Shown here one piece after another: positions 47,437 to 56,007 of a stretch of 64,000 bases of DNA. The stretch is from contig JAJZME010000081.1 of the NCBI GenBank assembly GCA_021803035.1, forward strand, positions 51,002 to 115,001, written 5' to 3'. This stretch comes from Acidobacteriota bacterium. GTDB lineage: Bacteria > Acidobacteriota > Terriglobia > Terriglobales > Acidobacteriaceae. The notes beneath the pieces were generated by a model. It was not told where the DNA came from. It saw only the letters and a list, made by a program, of their open reading frames with translations, and ran no database searches. The translations under genes and the position numbers were made by a program. How positions within the stretch are numbered: position 1 is the stretch's first letter; each line of letters opens with the position of its first letter.

Positions 47437-49996
47437 ACGCGCATTGAGCTGGAAACGCGCCGCGGCCATTGGCTGGCGCGACCTGAAGTCCGCGCCGGGC
47501 AAGTTTGCCTTTGTGATCTTGTCGGTAGCGGTCGGCGTGGCGGCGTTGGTGGGCGTGCGCGGCTTCAGCCGCAGCTTCAGGCACACGCTCTCGCTGGACG
47601 CGCGGGCGTTGATGGCCGGCGATCTGAGCGCGCGCATCTTTCACGCGCCGACCGCCAGAGATGAGAGCCGGATTGCGATGGCGCTCGACGAAAGCAAGAC
47701 CGGCATCCAGTCCACATGGGTGACAAACACCATTTCCATGGCCTCGATGGCAGAGCATCCTGTGCCGCTGCTGGTTTCGCTCAAGGCGGTGAACCCGAAC
47801 AAATACCCGTTCTACGGCGCCGTGGAACTGAAGCCCGCGATGAGCCTCAGGCAGGCGCTCAAGGGCAACTCCGTGGTGGTGGCTGAGGAGTTCCTGATCC
47901 GCATGAACGCGCATGTGGGCCAAAGCCTGCGCCTGGGCGCCAGGGATTTCAGGATCTCGGCGGTGATTGCGGCGGAGCCGGACCGGCTGAGCACCGATAC
48001 AGGGCTGGGGCCCCGGGTGATGATCTCGCAGGCTTCGCTGGCCGCCACGGGACTGCTGGCGCGGGGCAGCCAGGCCAGCCGCCGGCTGCTGGTGAAGCTG
48101 CCGCAGGGGATGAATCCCATCGCCATGCGCAAGCGGCTGGAGGCGGCGCTGCCGGACGCCGAGGTGATCGATTACAAGCAGGGCAATCCGGCGCTGAACC
48201 GCGGGTTGAACCACGCCACGGCGGTTTTGAGCTTGATCTGCCTGGTGGCCATGGTGCTGGGCGCCATCGGCGTGGGCATGGCGATGCATGCCCACCTGGA
48301 ACAGCGCATGGACATGCTGGCGATTCTGAAGTCCGTGGGCGCCACTTCGGGCGATATACTGCGCATTTTTCTGCTCCAGACGCTGGGCCTGGGCCTGGCC
48401 GGAGGGTTGCTGGGCGTGGGTGCCGGCGTGGGCGTGATGGCTGTGCTGCCGGCCGTCTTCGGCAAGCTGCTGCAAATTCCCACGGCGCTGGAGTTTCCCT
48501 GGAGCTCGATGGCGGCAGGGCTGGGAACGGGCCTGCTGACCACGTTACTGTTCTGCCTGCCGCCCCTGCTGGAGGTGCGCAAGGTGCGGCCGGTGCTGGT
48601 GCTGCGCCGGCTGGTGGAGCGGGGAAGCGATGGCTTCGGCGGCTTTGTGGAGCGCTGGCGCAAGCGGTGGATGCAACTGGCGCTTTCGTCACTGGTGGTT
48701 GTGGCGCTGGGTGCCATCGCCTGGGCGCTGTCCGATTCGGCGAAGATCGGCGGAATCTTTGCTGGCGTATTTGCGGCGGCGCTGGTGGCGCTGTTGTTGC
48801 TTTCCGCGGTGACGCTGTGGCTGCTGCGGCGGCTGCTCAGACGCGTGCGGCTGCGGCTGCCGCCGTCGCTGCGGCAGGGGCTGGCGAATCTGTACCGCCC
48901 GGGCAATCAGTCGGCCGCGGTGATGGCGGCGCTGGGCGCCGGCGTGATGCTTATTCTGGCCGTTTACCTGATGCAGGGCGAGGTGCTGCGCGATGTGCGC
49001 AAGTCGGCCTCGCCCAAGCTGCCCAATGTTTTTCTCGTGGATATTGCGCCGGACCAGGTGCAGGGCGTGAAGACATTTTTCCAGCACCAGAAGGGAATTG
49101 TCGCGCCGCTGAACCTGATCCCGGTGGTCATGGGGCGGTTTATCTCCGTGAAGGGCGAGCCGGTGCGGAGCCTGCGCGGACATCATTTTCCGCGCCGGAT
49201 GCTGGAAAGCGCGGAGCTGTGTCCGGCAGCTACGCCGCCCGTGGGCGACAAGATAACCAAGGGCAAATGGTGGAAGAACGACTACGCGGCCGAGATCGCC
49301 CTCAATGAAGAGGTGGCCAGGCACCTGGACGTCGGCGTGGGCTCGCAGATGGAACTGGAACTGGGCGGCGTGGCGCGCAAGCTGACCGTGGCCGCGCTTT
49401 ACCATCCTGACGGCCAGCACCTGGGCGCGCGGGTTGCGTTTGTGGTCCCGCCGGGCCAGGTGAAGGGCATGGCAGCGACCTGGTATGGTGCGCTGCACAT
49501 TGAGCCGGCGCAGGTGGCGGAGATGGAGCGCGCGCTCTTTGCCCGTCATCCCACCATCACGGTCGTCAACCTGGCCGATGTGCTTCAGCGTATTGACAAC
49601 GTGATCCACCAGATCACCGTCGTGGTGCGATTCCTGACCGGCTTCTCCATCTTTGCGGGGCTGATGATCCTGGCGGCGAGCATCGCCAGCACGCGCTACC
49701 GGCGCATGCGCGAGGCGGTGGTGCTGAAGACGCTGGGCGCGACGCGCATGCGGATCGTACGCACCTTCAGCGTCGAGTTCAGCGTAATGGGGCTGCTGGC
49801 CGGGGTGGTCGGCGTAATCTTTGCCAATTTGCTGACGCAGTTGCTGTTGCACCGGCTGCATGTTCGATTTCAGATGGAGTGGGCGGCCACGGCGGTGGCG
49901 CTGGCGGGAAGCGCAGTGCTGGCTACCGTGACCGGATGGATCGCCAGCTACCGGATTCTGGGGCTGAGGCCGCTGGAGGTTCTGCGCGAGGAGTAG
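47429..49996 (+). CDS. ybbP: FtsX-family ABC permease, YbbP type
   Basis: An 855-residue membrane protein. An N-terminal helix (FAFVILSVAVGVAALVGV) is followed by a large periplasmic domain and two FtsX-type helix blocks (about 265-390 and 720-855), with LEQRMDMLAILKSVGATSGDILRIF and REAVVLKTLGATRMRIVRTFSVEF, the coupling segments to the ATPase. Two more helices lie near 425-475. The length fits YbbP (about 800). GGAGAGG precedes ATG 47429, which overlaps the ATPase stop, showing coupled translation. Probably moves lipid-like molecules between membrane leaflets or to the esterase neighbour; this is inference. Confidence 0.87.
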   Translation: MAKRALSWKRAAAIGWRDLKSAPGKFAFVILSVAVGVAALVGVRGFSRSFRHTLSLDARALMAGDLSARIFHAPTARDESRIAMALDESKTGIQSTWVTNTISMASMAEHPVPLLVSLKAVNPNKYPFYGAVELKPAMSLRQALKGNSVVVAEEFLIRMNAHVGQSLRLGARDFRISAVIAAEPDRLSTDTGLGPRVMISQASLAATGLLARGSQASRRLLVKLPQGMNPIAMRKRLEAALPDAEVIDYKQGNPALNRGLNHATAVLSLICLVAMVLGAIGVGMAMHAHLEQRMDMLAILKSVGATSGDILRIFLLQTLGLGLAGGLLGVGAGVGVMAVLPAVFGKLLQIPTALEFPWSSMAAGLGTGLLTTLLFCLPPLLEVRKVRPVLVLRRLVERGSDGFGGFVERWRKRWMQLALSSLVVVALGAIAWALSDSAKIGGIFAGVFAAALVALLLLSAVTLWLLRRLLRRVRLRLPPSLRQGLANLYRPGNQSAAVMAALGAGVMLILAVYLMQGEVLRDVRKSASPKLPNVFLVDIAPDQVQGVKTFFQHQKGIVAPLNLIPVVMGRFISVKGEPVRSLRGHHFPRRMLESAELCPAATPPVGDKITKGKWWKNDYAAEIALNEEVARHLDVGVGSQMELELGGVARKLTVAALYHPDGQHLGARVAFVVPPGQVKGMAATWYGALHIEPAQVAEMERALFARHPTITVVNLADVLQRIDNVIHQITVVVRFLTGFSIFAGLMILAASIASTRYRRMREAVVLKTLGATRMRIVRTFSVEFSVMGLLAGVVGVIFANLLTQLLLHRLHVRFQMEWAATAVALAGSAVLATVTGWIASYRILGLRPLEVLREE

Positions 49997-50120
49997 GCGA
50001 CGCCGCAAGGCACGTGCGGCCGGAACTGTCCGTTCATGCGAATGCCCTGTTTTGCCGCCTGGCGATGTCCGGGTTGAAGCCAGCGTGCATTTAGAATGAA
50101 GCTTTGCCAAGAGTCCGCTT

Positions 50121-51119
50121 ATGAAAATTTTTCTGACAGGCGCGACCGGCTTTGTTGGCCACCACGTGGCGCGGGCTCTTGCCGGCGAGGGCGCCGAACT
50201 TCGCCTGCTGGTGCGCAAGACGAGTAATCTTGCCAATCTGGAAGGCATTGCCGGCGAGACCCACGTGGGCGATCTGGCGCAGCCGGAATCGCTCAAGCCT
50301 GCGCTGGAAGGTTGCGATGCGGTGATGCACGTGGCCGCCGATTACCGGCTGTGGATTCCCGATCCTGAAAGCATGTACCGCGCCAACGTGGAAGGCACGC
50401 GCGAGCTGCTGCGCATGGCCCGCGAAGCCGGGGTGCCGCGCTTCGTTTACACCTCAAGCGTGGCCACCATGCACTTTCGCACAGACGGCATTGCCATCAA
50501 CGAAGAGACGCCGGTTTCGCTGGCCGACATGGTGGGCCACTACAAGCGGTCGAAGTTCATGGCCGAGCAGGTGGCCGTGCAGGCCGCTGAAGCCGGGCAG
50601 CAGGTCATCATTCTGAACCCGACCACGCCCATCGGTCCCAACGACCGCAAGCCCACACCCACCGGCCGCATCTTTGTCGATTTTCTCAATGGCAAATTTC
50701 CGGCGTACGTCGATACGGGGCTGAATCTGGTGGATGTGACTGAAGTGGCGCACGCGCATGTGGCCGCGCTCAGCAAGGGCCAGCCGGGACGCCGCTACAT
50801 TCTGGGAGGCGAAAACCTGACGCTCAAGCAGATTCTCGACAAGATGTCGGCCATCACCGGCATTCCTTCGCCCACGGTGGAGATTCCCTTTGCCGTGGCG
50901 GCCAGCTACGCCTTTTTCGAGGAGTGGATCACGGGCCGCATGCGCGGCAAAGAGCCGCGCGCCACGCTGGAAGAGGTACGCATGGGGCGCAAGAAGATGT
51001 TCGCCTCCAGCGCCCGGGCGCAGCAGGAACTGGGCTTTGCAGTGGTGCCTGTCTACCCCGCCATGCGCGCGGCGATTGAGTGGTTTCGCGCCAACGGCTA
51101 CGCGCCGGCCAGCGTATGA
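50121..51119 (+). CDS. hpnA: Hopanoid-associated NAD-dependent sugar epimerase
   Basis: A 332-residue extended SDR/epimerase with the NAD motif GATGFVGHHVA at residues 7-17, VMHVAADYRLW, YTSSVATM and the YKRSKF (YxxxK) catalytic pair, then NPTTPIGPNDRKPTPTGR. These match the hopanoid-cluster HpnA family. Exact reaction is unsettled in the family; it is thought to act in side-chain modification of hopanoids. It opens the hpn operon, and its stop overlaps the hpnG start by four bases (ATGA). Confidence 0.9.
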   Translation: MKIFLTGATGFVGHHVARALAGEGAELRLLVRKTSNLANLEGIAGETHVGDLAQPESLKPALEGCDAVMHVAADYRLWIPDPESMYRANVEGTRELLRMAREAGVPRFVYTSSVATMHFRTDGIAINEETPVSLADMVGHYKRSKFMAEQVAVQAAEAGQQVIILNPTTPIGPNDRKPTPTGRIFVDFLNGKFPAYVDTGLNLVDVTEVAHAHVAALSKGQPGRRYILGGENLTLKQILDKMSAITGIPSPTVEIPFAVAASYAFFEEWITGRMRGKEPRATLEEVRMGRKKMFASSARAQQELGFAVVPVYPAMRAAIEWFRANGYAPASV

Positions 51120-51817
51120 AGCGTATTGCGATTGTCGCCGCCATCCCCGGCGAACTGGTTCCCCTGGTGCGCGGCTGGCGCCACGAAGCCCGCTACGGCA
51201 TCCACTTATGGCGCTCGAACTCCGGCGAGGACGAGTGGATTGCCGCCTGCGCCGGCATGGGGCAGACGGCGGCCACGCGCGCCTTTGCCGAGATCGAAAA
51301 GGACGGTCCGGTTGCGTCAGCAGTTTCCGTGGGCTGGGCCGGCGCGCTGAGTGAGGAGTACAAGCCGGGCTGCGCCTACGCGGTCTCCGGGGTCATCGAC
51401 GTTCGCACCGGCGAGCGGTTTCAAACCACCTCCGGCACGGCTGCGACGCCGGCTTTGCCCTGGCTGGTAACCAGCCCCGTGGTGGCCGGTTTTGACGAAA
51501 AACAACGCCTTGCCGGGGCCTACCGCGCCGGTCTGGTGGACATGGAGGCCGCCGCCATTGCCCGGTTGGCCGCCATGCGCGGGATTCCATTCGCCTGCAT
51601 CAAAGGCGTCAGCGACGGCTTCGGGGCTCGTTTGCCGGATTTCAACCGCTTTTTTTCGCCATCCGGCCATTTTCGATTGGCAAGGTTTGTACTTTTTGCA
51701 ATTCTTCAGCCGTGGTGGTGGCCGTCCCTTGTCCGAATGGGGGAGAATAGCAGCAAGGCTTCCCAGGCCATCAGGGGGTCCCTGCGCGACTATCTCCATC
51801 GACCAGGAGCGAATTGA
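51116..51817 (+). CDS. hpnG: Adenosylhopane nucleosidase/phosphorylase-like protein
   Basis: A 233-residue member of the MTA/SAH nucleosidase family: IAIVAAIPGELVPLV at the N-terminus, CAGMGQTAATRAF, SVGWAGAL, then GLVDMEAAAIARLA (family Glu) and the ACIKGVSDG segment with the catalytic Asp. In hopanoid clusters this protein (HpnG) removes adenine from adenosylhopane, giving a ribosyl-type hopane. It is tightly coupled to hpnA. The last about 50 residues (from FVLFAILQPWWW) are hydrophobic then basic and longer than in the basic nucleosidase. Confidence 0.87.
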   Translation: MKRIAIVAAIPGELVPLVRGWRHEARYGIHLWRSNSGEDEWIAACAGMGQTAATRAFAEIEKDGPVASAVSVGWAGALSEEYKPGCAYAVSGVIDVRTGERFQTTSGTAATPALPWLVTSPVVAGFDEKQRLAGAYRAGLVDMEAAAIARLAAMRGIPFACIKGVSDGFGARLPDFNRFFSPSGHFRLARFVLFAILQPWWWPSLVRMGENSSKASQAIRGSLRDYLHRPGAN

Positions 51818-51824
51818 ACTCACA

Positions 51825-52964
51825 ATGGCTACCCAAATCTCCAGCGCTGCTTTCCGGACTGAGTCGAAGATTCCAACCCACATGCGCGCGGCAGTCTACC
51901 GCGGCATCAACGATATGCGCGTGGAAACCGTTCCCGTACCGCGCATCGGCCCCGGTGAACTGCTGATCAAAGTTGCCACCTGCGGTGTATGCGGCACCGA
52001 TCTCAAGAAGATTCACGTGGGGTCGCACTCGGCGCCGCGCATCTTCGGGCATGAAATGGCGGGCGTTGTTGCCGCCGTCGGCGAGGGCGTGACACGCTAT
52101 GCCCTGGGCGACCGCGTGATGACCTTCCACCATGTGCCCTGCGGCGAGTGCTACTACTGCCGCAAGCATACGCCGGCGCAATGCCCGCTCTACAAGAAAA
52201 CCGGCGTGACCGCGGGCTTCGAGCCTTCGGGCGGCGGCTTCGCGGAGTACATCCGCGTAATGGATTTCGTGGTGGCGGGCGGCGGCGTGGTGCCTATTCC
52301 GGACGATGTTCCCTTCGAGCAGGCGGCGTTCGTCGAGCCGCTCAACACCGTTCTGAAGGGTGTGAAGATGCTGCATCTCGCCTCCGACGATACGGTGCTT
52401 GTCATCGGCCAGGGGCCCATCGGTCTGATGCATGCCGCGCTGGCACGCCGCGCCGGCGCGCGTGTGCTTACCTCCGATCTGTTCCCCGAGCGCCACGCCA
52501 TCGCCGCCAACTTCGGGCTGCGGGAGCCGATTCACGCCGGCACCGAGAACGTGGTCGAGCGCGTTTTGGCCGCGACGGAAGGCCGGGGCGCCGACGCCGT
52601 CATTCTGGCCGTCGGCGGCACCTCGCTGATCCGCACGGCGATGGATGCGGTGCGTCCCGGCGGCAAGGTCATGCTCTTTGCCCAGACCCAGCATGGCGAA
52701 GCGACCTTCGATCCGGCTGCGGTATGTGTGGACGAAAAGACCCTTCTTGGTTCATATTCATCATCGTTCCCGCTTCTCGGCGAAGTTACCGGGCTGGTTT
52801 TTGGCGGATACCGCGACGGGTTCGATCTGACACAATTGATCTCGCACCGGTTCCCATTGGAAGAAGCGGTTGAAGCAATCGATGTTGCTTCGAACCCCCA
52901 GGCGACCTCAATGAAGATTATGATTGAGCCTGTGCCCGGGGCAGGAGTGGAACGGGGAGGATAG
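51825..52964 (+). CDS. Zinc-dependent MDR dehydrogenase (sorbitol/threonine dehydrogenase type) 1
   Basis: A 379-residue medium-chain dehydrogenase. The catalytic zinc region is GVCGTDLKKIHVG and GHEMAGVVAAVGEGV. The four-Cys structural zinc lobe is PCGECYYCRKHTPAQC. The NAD-binding fold starts at VLVIGQGPIGLMHAALA. Such enzymes oxidise polyols or reduce sugars and ketones. Its place between hpnG and hpnC makes a role on the hopanoid side chain plausible, but no substrate residues can be read. ATG 51825 is 14 bases after AGGAGC; an inner ATG at 51882 is an alternative. It is followed by a paralogue 10 bases downstream. Confidence 0.82.
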   Translation: MATQISSAAFRTESKIPTHMRAAVYRGINDMRVETVPVPRIGPGELLIKVATCGVCGTDLKKIHVGSHSAPRIFGHEMAGVVAAVGEGVTRYALGDRVMTFHHVPCGECYYCRKHTPAQCPLYKKTGVTAGFEPSGGGFAEYIRVMDFVVAGGGVVPIPDDVPFEQAAFVEPLNTVLKGVKMLHLASDDTVLVIGQGPIGLMHAALARRAGARVLTSDLFPERHAIAANFGLREPIHAGTENVVERVLAATEGRGADAVILAVGGTSLIRTAMDAVRPGGKVMLFAQTQHGEATFDPAAVCVDEKTLLGSYSSSFPLLGEVTGLVFGGYRDGFDLTQLISHRFPLEEAVEAIDVASNPQATSMKIMIEPVPGAGVERGG

Positions 52965-52974
52965 GAGATATCCG

Positions 52975-54018
52975 ATGGCCACCACGATGAAGGCTGCAAT
53001 CCTCCACGGCCGTCAAGACATTCGCATTGAGAGGGTGCCGGTTCCCGAAGCGGGACCGGGGGAGTTGATCGTCCAGATCGGCGCCGCGCTTACCTGCGGA
53101 ACCGATCTGAAGGTCTTCCGCCGCGGCTACCACGCGCGCATGATCGTGCCGCCCGCCCTGTTTGGCCATGAATTGGCCGGAACCGTGGTGGAGGCGGGGC
53201 TGGGAGTGAGTGATTTTGCTCCCGGAGACCGTGTTGTCGCGCTTAACTCCGCTCCGTGCGGCGAGTGCTATTTTTGCAAGCACGATCAGGAGAATCTCTG
53301 CGACGATCTGCTCTTCAACAACGGCGCTTACGCTGAATACATCCGCATCCCGGCGCGCATCGTAGCCAAGAACACGCTCCATGTTCCCGATCATGTTCCG
53401 CTGGAACATGCGGCCCTGACCGAGCCGCTGGCGTGCGCGGTGCATGGCTTTCTGGACTCGAATCCACGGCCCGGCGATACGGTGGCCGTCATCGGCGGCG
53501 GCCCGCTGGGGCTGATGATTCTGCACGTGGCGGCGTTGGCTGGATACGAGGTCATTGCCCTGGTGAAGCACGACGGGCAGGTGGAGGCGGCGCGGCAACT
53601 GGGCGCCTCGCACGTGGTGCAGAGCAGCAGCATTCCCAGAGCCATCCGGGAAACGCGGGCGTTCACTCCTGAAGATCGCGGCGTGGACATCGCGATCGAG
53701 GCCGTTGGCGTTCCCGCGGCGTGGCAGGAGGCGGTGGAACTGGTGCGCAAAGGTGGCACCGTCAACTTCTTCGGCGGTTGCGCCGTGGACACCCATGTCA
53801 CCCTCGATACCAATCGCCTTCACTACAGCGACATCGTGCTTCGCTCCACCTTCCACCACACTCCGGAACTCTGCCGCAAGGCGCTGAATCTGATTGCCGG
53901 CGGGCGCTTCCAGGCGGGGGCTTTCATTACCGGCCGCGCCAAGCTCTATGAGCTGAACCGGGTTTTCGAAAAGCTGATGCGGCGTTCAAGCGAGATCAAG
54001 ACGGCCATAGTACCCTAA
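52975..54018 (+). CDS. Zinc-dependent MDR dehydrogenase 2
   Basis: A 347-residue paralogue of the preceding gene. It has TCGTDLKVFRRG and GHELAGTVVEAG (catalytic zinc region), structural zinc Cys set PCGECYFCKHDQENLC, and VAVIGGGPLGLMILHVAALAG (NAD fold). The two proteins are clearly different in sequence, so this is an old duplication or two recruited family members rather than a recent copy. The start follows GGGGAGGATAGGAG. It sits 10 bases after the first dehydrogenase and 10 bases before hpnC, within one operon. Confidence 0.82.
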   Translation: MATTMKAAILHGRQDIRIERVPVPEAGPGELIVQIGAALTCGTDLKVFRRGYHARMIVPPALFGHELAGTVVEAGLGVSDFAPGDRVVALNSAPCGECYFCKHDQENLCDDLLFNNGAYAEYIRIPARIVAKNTLHVPDHVPLEHAALTEPLACAVHGFLDSNPRPGDTVAVIGGGPLGLMILHVAALAGYEVIALVKHDGQVEAARQLGASHVVQSSSIPRAIRETRAFTPEDRGVDIAIEAVGVPAAWQEAVELVRKGGTVNFFGGCAVDTHVTLDTNRLHYSDIVLRSTFHHTPELCRKALNLIAGGRFQAGAFITGRAKLYELNRVFEKLMRRSSEIKTAIVP

Positions 54019-54028
54019 AATCAATCTC

Positions 54029-55033
54029 ATGAACGCGGCGGCGATGCACCAGCAAAACGGAGCGGAAAGCCCGGGTGACCAGGATCTTCTGGCCCGCGGC
54101 TGGGCTGCGCTTCCCGCCGCCTATCGCATTCCTGAAACCGCGCCCACACTGGACGAAGCGCTGGCCTACTGCCGCGAACTGGCCGAATCGCACTACGAAA
54201 ACTTCCACGTGGCAACGTGGTTTTTGCCCAAGCCCCTGCGGCCGCACTTCCACGCGATCTACGCATATTGCCGCATCTCCGACGACCTGGGCGACGAGGT
54301 GCCGGACACGAAGCAGGCGCTGGCGCTGCTGAACCTGTGGGGCCGCGAGCTGGATGCCTGTTATGAAGGCCGCGCGCGCCATCCGGTATTTGTGGCGCTG
54401 GCCGAAACCATCCGCGCCTGCTCGATTCCCAAGGAGCCCTTTGCCGATCTGCTTACCGCCTTTCGCCAGGATCAGACCGTCACGCGCTACGCCACCATGG
54501 ACGGCGTGCTTGGCTACTGCCACTACTCGGCAAACCCGGTGGGGCGGCTGGTGCTTTACGCGTGCGGCGAGGTGAGCGAAGAGAACTTCCGGCTGTCGGA
54601 CTTTACCTGCACCGCGCTGCAGCTCGCCAACTTCTGGCAGGACGTGCGGCCGGATTACGGCAAGGGCCGCGTCTATCTGCCCCAGGAGGACATGCGCCGC
54701 CACGGCGTGACCGATGAGACGATTGCCGCCGGGGTCGCGACGCCGGGCTTCCGCGCCCTGCTGCGCAACGAAGTGGATTATGCGCGGACGCTCTTCGAGC
54801 AGGGGCTGCCGCTGATCGGCCGGGTCAGCCGCGAGCTGGCGGTCGATCTCGATCTCTTCAGCCGCGGCGGGCTGGAAATCCTGCGCGCCATCGAGCGGCG
54901 GGATTACGATGTGTTGAGCGCCCGGCCGGCCATCTCCAAACGTACCAAACTTGCTCTGGCGTTGCGCGCTTTGGGAGGAAAAGCTCTGCCCTTTCTCCGT
55001 CTCAAATCGGAGTCATCAGGAAAGGCCGCTTGA
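54029..55033 (+). CDS. hpnC: Hydroxysqualene synthase
   Basis: HpnC converts presqualene diphosphate to hydroxysqualene, in the HpnCDE route from farnesyl diphosphate to squalene. The 334-residue protein is a squalene/phytoene synthase family member with ENFHVATWFLP, the first Asp-rich motif YCRISDDLGDE (about 83-93), GVLGYCHYSANPVGRL and the second Asp-rich motif ANFWQDVRPDYGKGR. HpnC proteins typically have the long N-terminal extension seen here. Its stop overlaps the hpnD start (TTGA). Confidence 0.92.
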   Translation: MNAAAMHQQNGAESPGDQDLLARGWAALPAAYRIPETAPTLDEALAYCRELAESHYENFHVATWFLPKPLRPHFHAIYAYCRISDDLGDEVPDTKQALALLNLWGRELDACYEGRARHPVFVALAETIRACSIPKEPFADLLTAFRQDQTVTRYATMDGVLGYCHYSANPVGRLVLYACGEVSEENFRLSDFTCTALQLANFWQDVRPDYGKGRVYLPQEDMRRHGVTDETIAAGVATPGFRALLRNEVDYARTLFEQGLPLIGRVSRELAVDLDLFSRGGLEILRAIERRDYDVLSARPAISKRTKLALALRALGGKALPFLRLKSESSGKAA

Positions 55034-55956
55034 CGCAAACGGACCCATCAGACGCGCGCTTTCTGAGCCAGGCCTACGCCACCTGCCGTGCCATCGCCAG
55101 GCGCGAGGCCCGCAATTTCTATTACGCCTTCATCGCCCTGCCCACGCCGCGCCGCAACGCCATCTGCGCCATCTACGCCTTCATGCGCCAGGCCGACGAT
55201 CTCAGCGACGATGAAACGATCTCGCGCGAAGAGCGGCGCGCAAGGCTGAACCTGTGGCTGTCAAGCTGGCACGCCGCCAGCGAAACGGGGCGGACAACCG
55301 ATCCGGTCTTCCGTGCCGTGCTGGACGCCACGCAGAGGTTTTCCATTCCGCTGGCGCTGCTGGACGAACTGGTGGCCGGCACGGCGATGGATCTGGAACG
55401 CGGCGCCGGCGATGCCCCCGATACCTACGCGACCTTCGAGGATCTTTACCGCTATTGCTATCTGGTGGCGTCGGTCGTGGGACTGGTGTGCATCCGCATC
55501 TTCGGCTACAGCGATCCGCGCGCCGAGAAACTGGCTGAGGAGACAGGCGTTGCCTTCCAGCTCACCAATATCCTGCGTGACGTGGCCGAGGATGCGGCGC
55601 GCAACCGCGTCTATCTCCCGCTGGACCGTCTTGCCGCGCACAGCGTTGCGCTCGATGCGCTGCTCCATCGCAAAGCCGGCACTCCGCCCAGCGCCAGCGA
55701 GCGCGCGCTGCTCAAGGAGATCGCCGGCCGCGCCGAGCAATATTACCGCTCGGGGCGCGAACTGCTGCCGCTCATCGACCGCGAAAGCCGGCCGGCGTTG
55801 CGGGTGCTGGTCCACATCTATCACGCGCTCCTGGAGCGCATTCATGATGCCGGCTACGATGTCTTCTCGCGGCGCGCCAGCGTGCCGGTATCGCGCAAGC
55901 TGGCAATTGCCAGCGCCGGGATTGCGGGCATGGCCTGGGCGCGCTTGTTTCCATAG
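55030..55956 (+). CDS. hpnD: Presqualene diphosphate synthase
   Basis: HpnD condenses two farnesyl diphosphates into presqualene diphosphate. The 308-residue protein carries ARNFYYAFIALP, the first Asp motif FMRQADDLSDDE (about 50-61), YCYLVASVVGLVC and the second Asp motif FQLTNILRDVAEDAARNR. It starts at TTG 55030, overlapping the hpnC stop, with AGGAAAGG just upstream. Gene order hpnC-hpnD-hpnE matches known hopanoid clusters. The C-terminus ends in a hydrophobic segment that may touch the membrane. Confidence 0.93.
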   Translation: MTQTDPSDARFLSQAYATCRAIARREARNFYYAFIALPTPRRNAICAIYAFMRQADDLSDDETISREERRARLNLWLSSWHAASETGRTTDPVFRAVLDATQRFSIPLALLDELVAGTAMDLERGAGDAPDTYATFEDLYRYCYLVASVVGLVCIRIFGYSDPRAEKLAEETGVAFQLTNILRDVAEDAARNRVYLPLDRLAAHSVALDALLHRKAGTPPSASERALLKEIAGRAEQYYRSGRELLPLIDRESRPALRVLVHIYHALLERIHDAGYDVFSRRASVPVSRKLAIASAGIAGMAWARLFP

Positions 55957-56007
55957 CAGCCGGCATGCGCGGGAATGCTTTGATCGAGCCTGCCTGCAGC
56001 CCGTACA

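Noticed and set aside
46327..47637. Minus-strand frame of 436 codons over ybbA
   Set aside because: Low-complexity Arg/Gln/His antisense of a canonical ABC ATPase.
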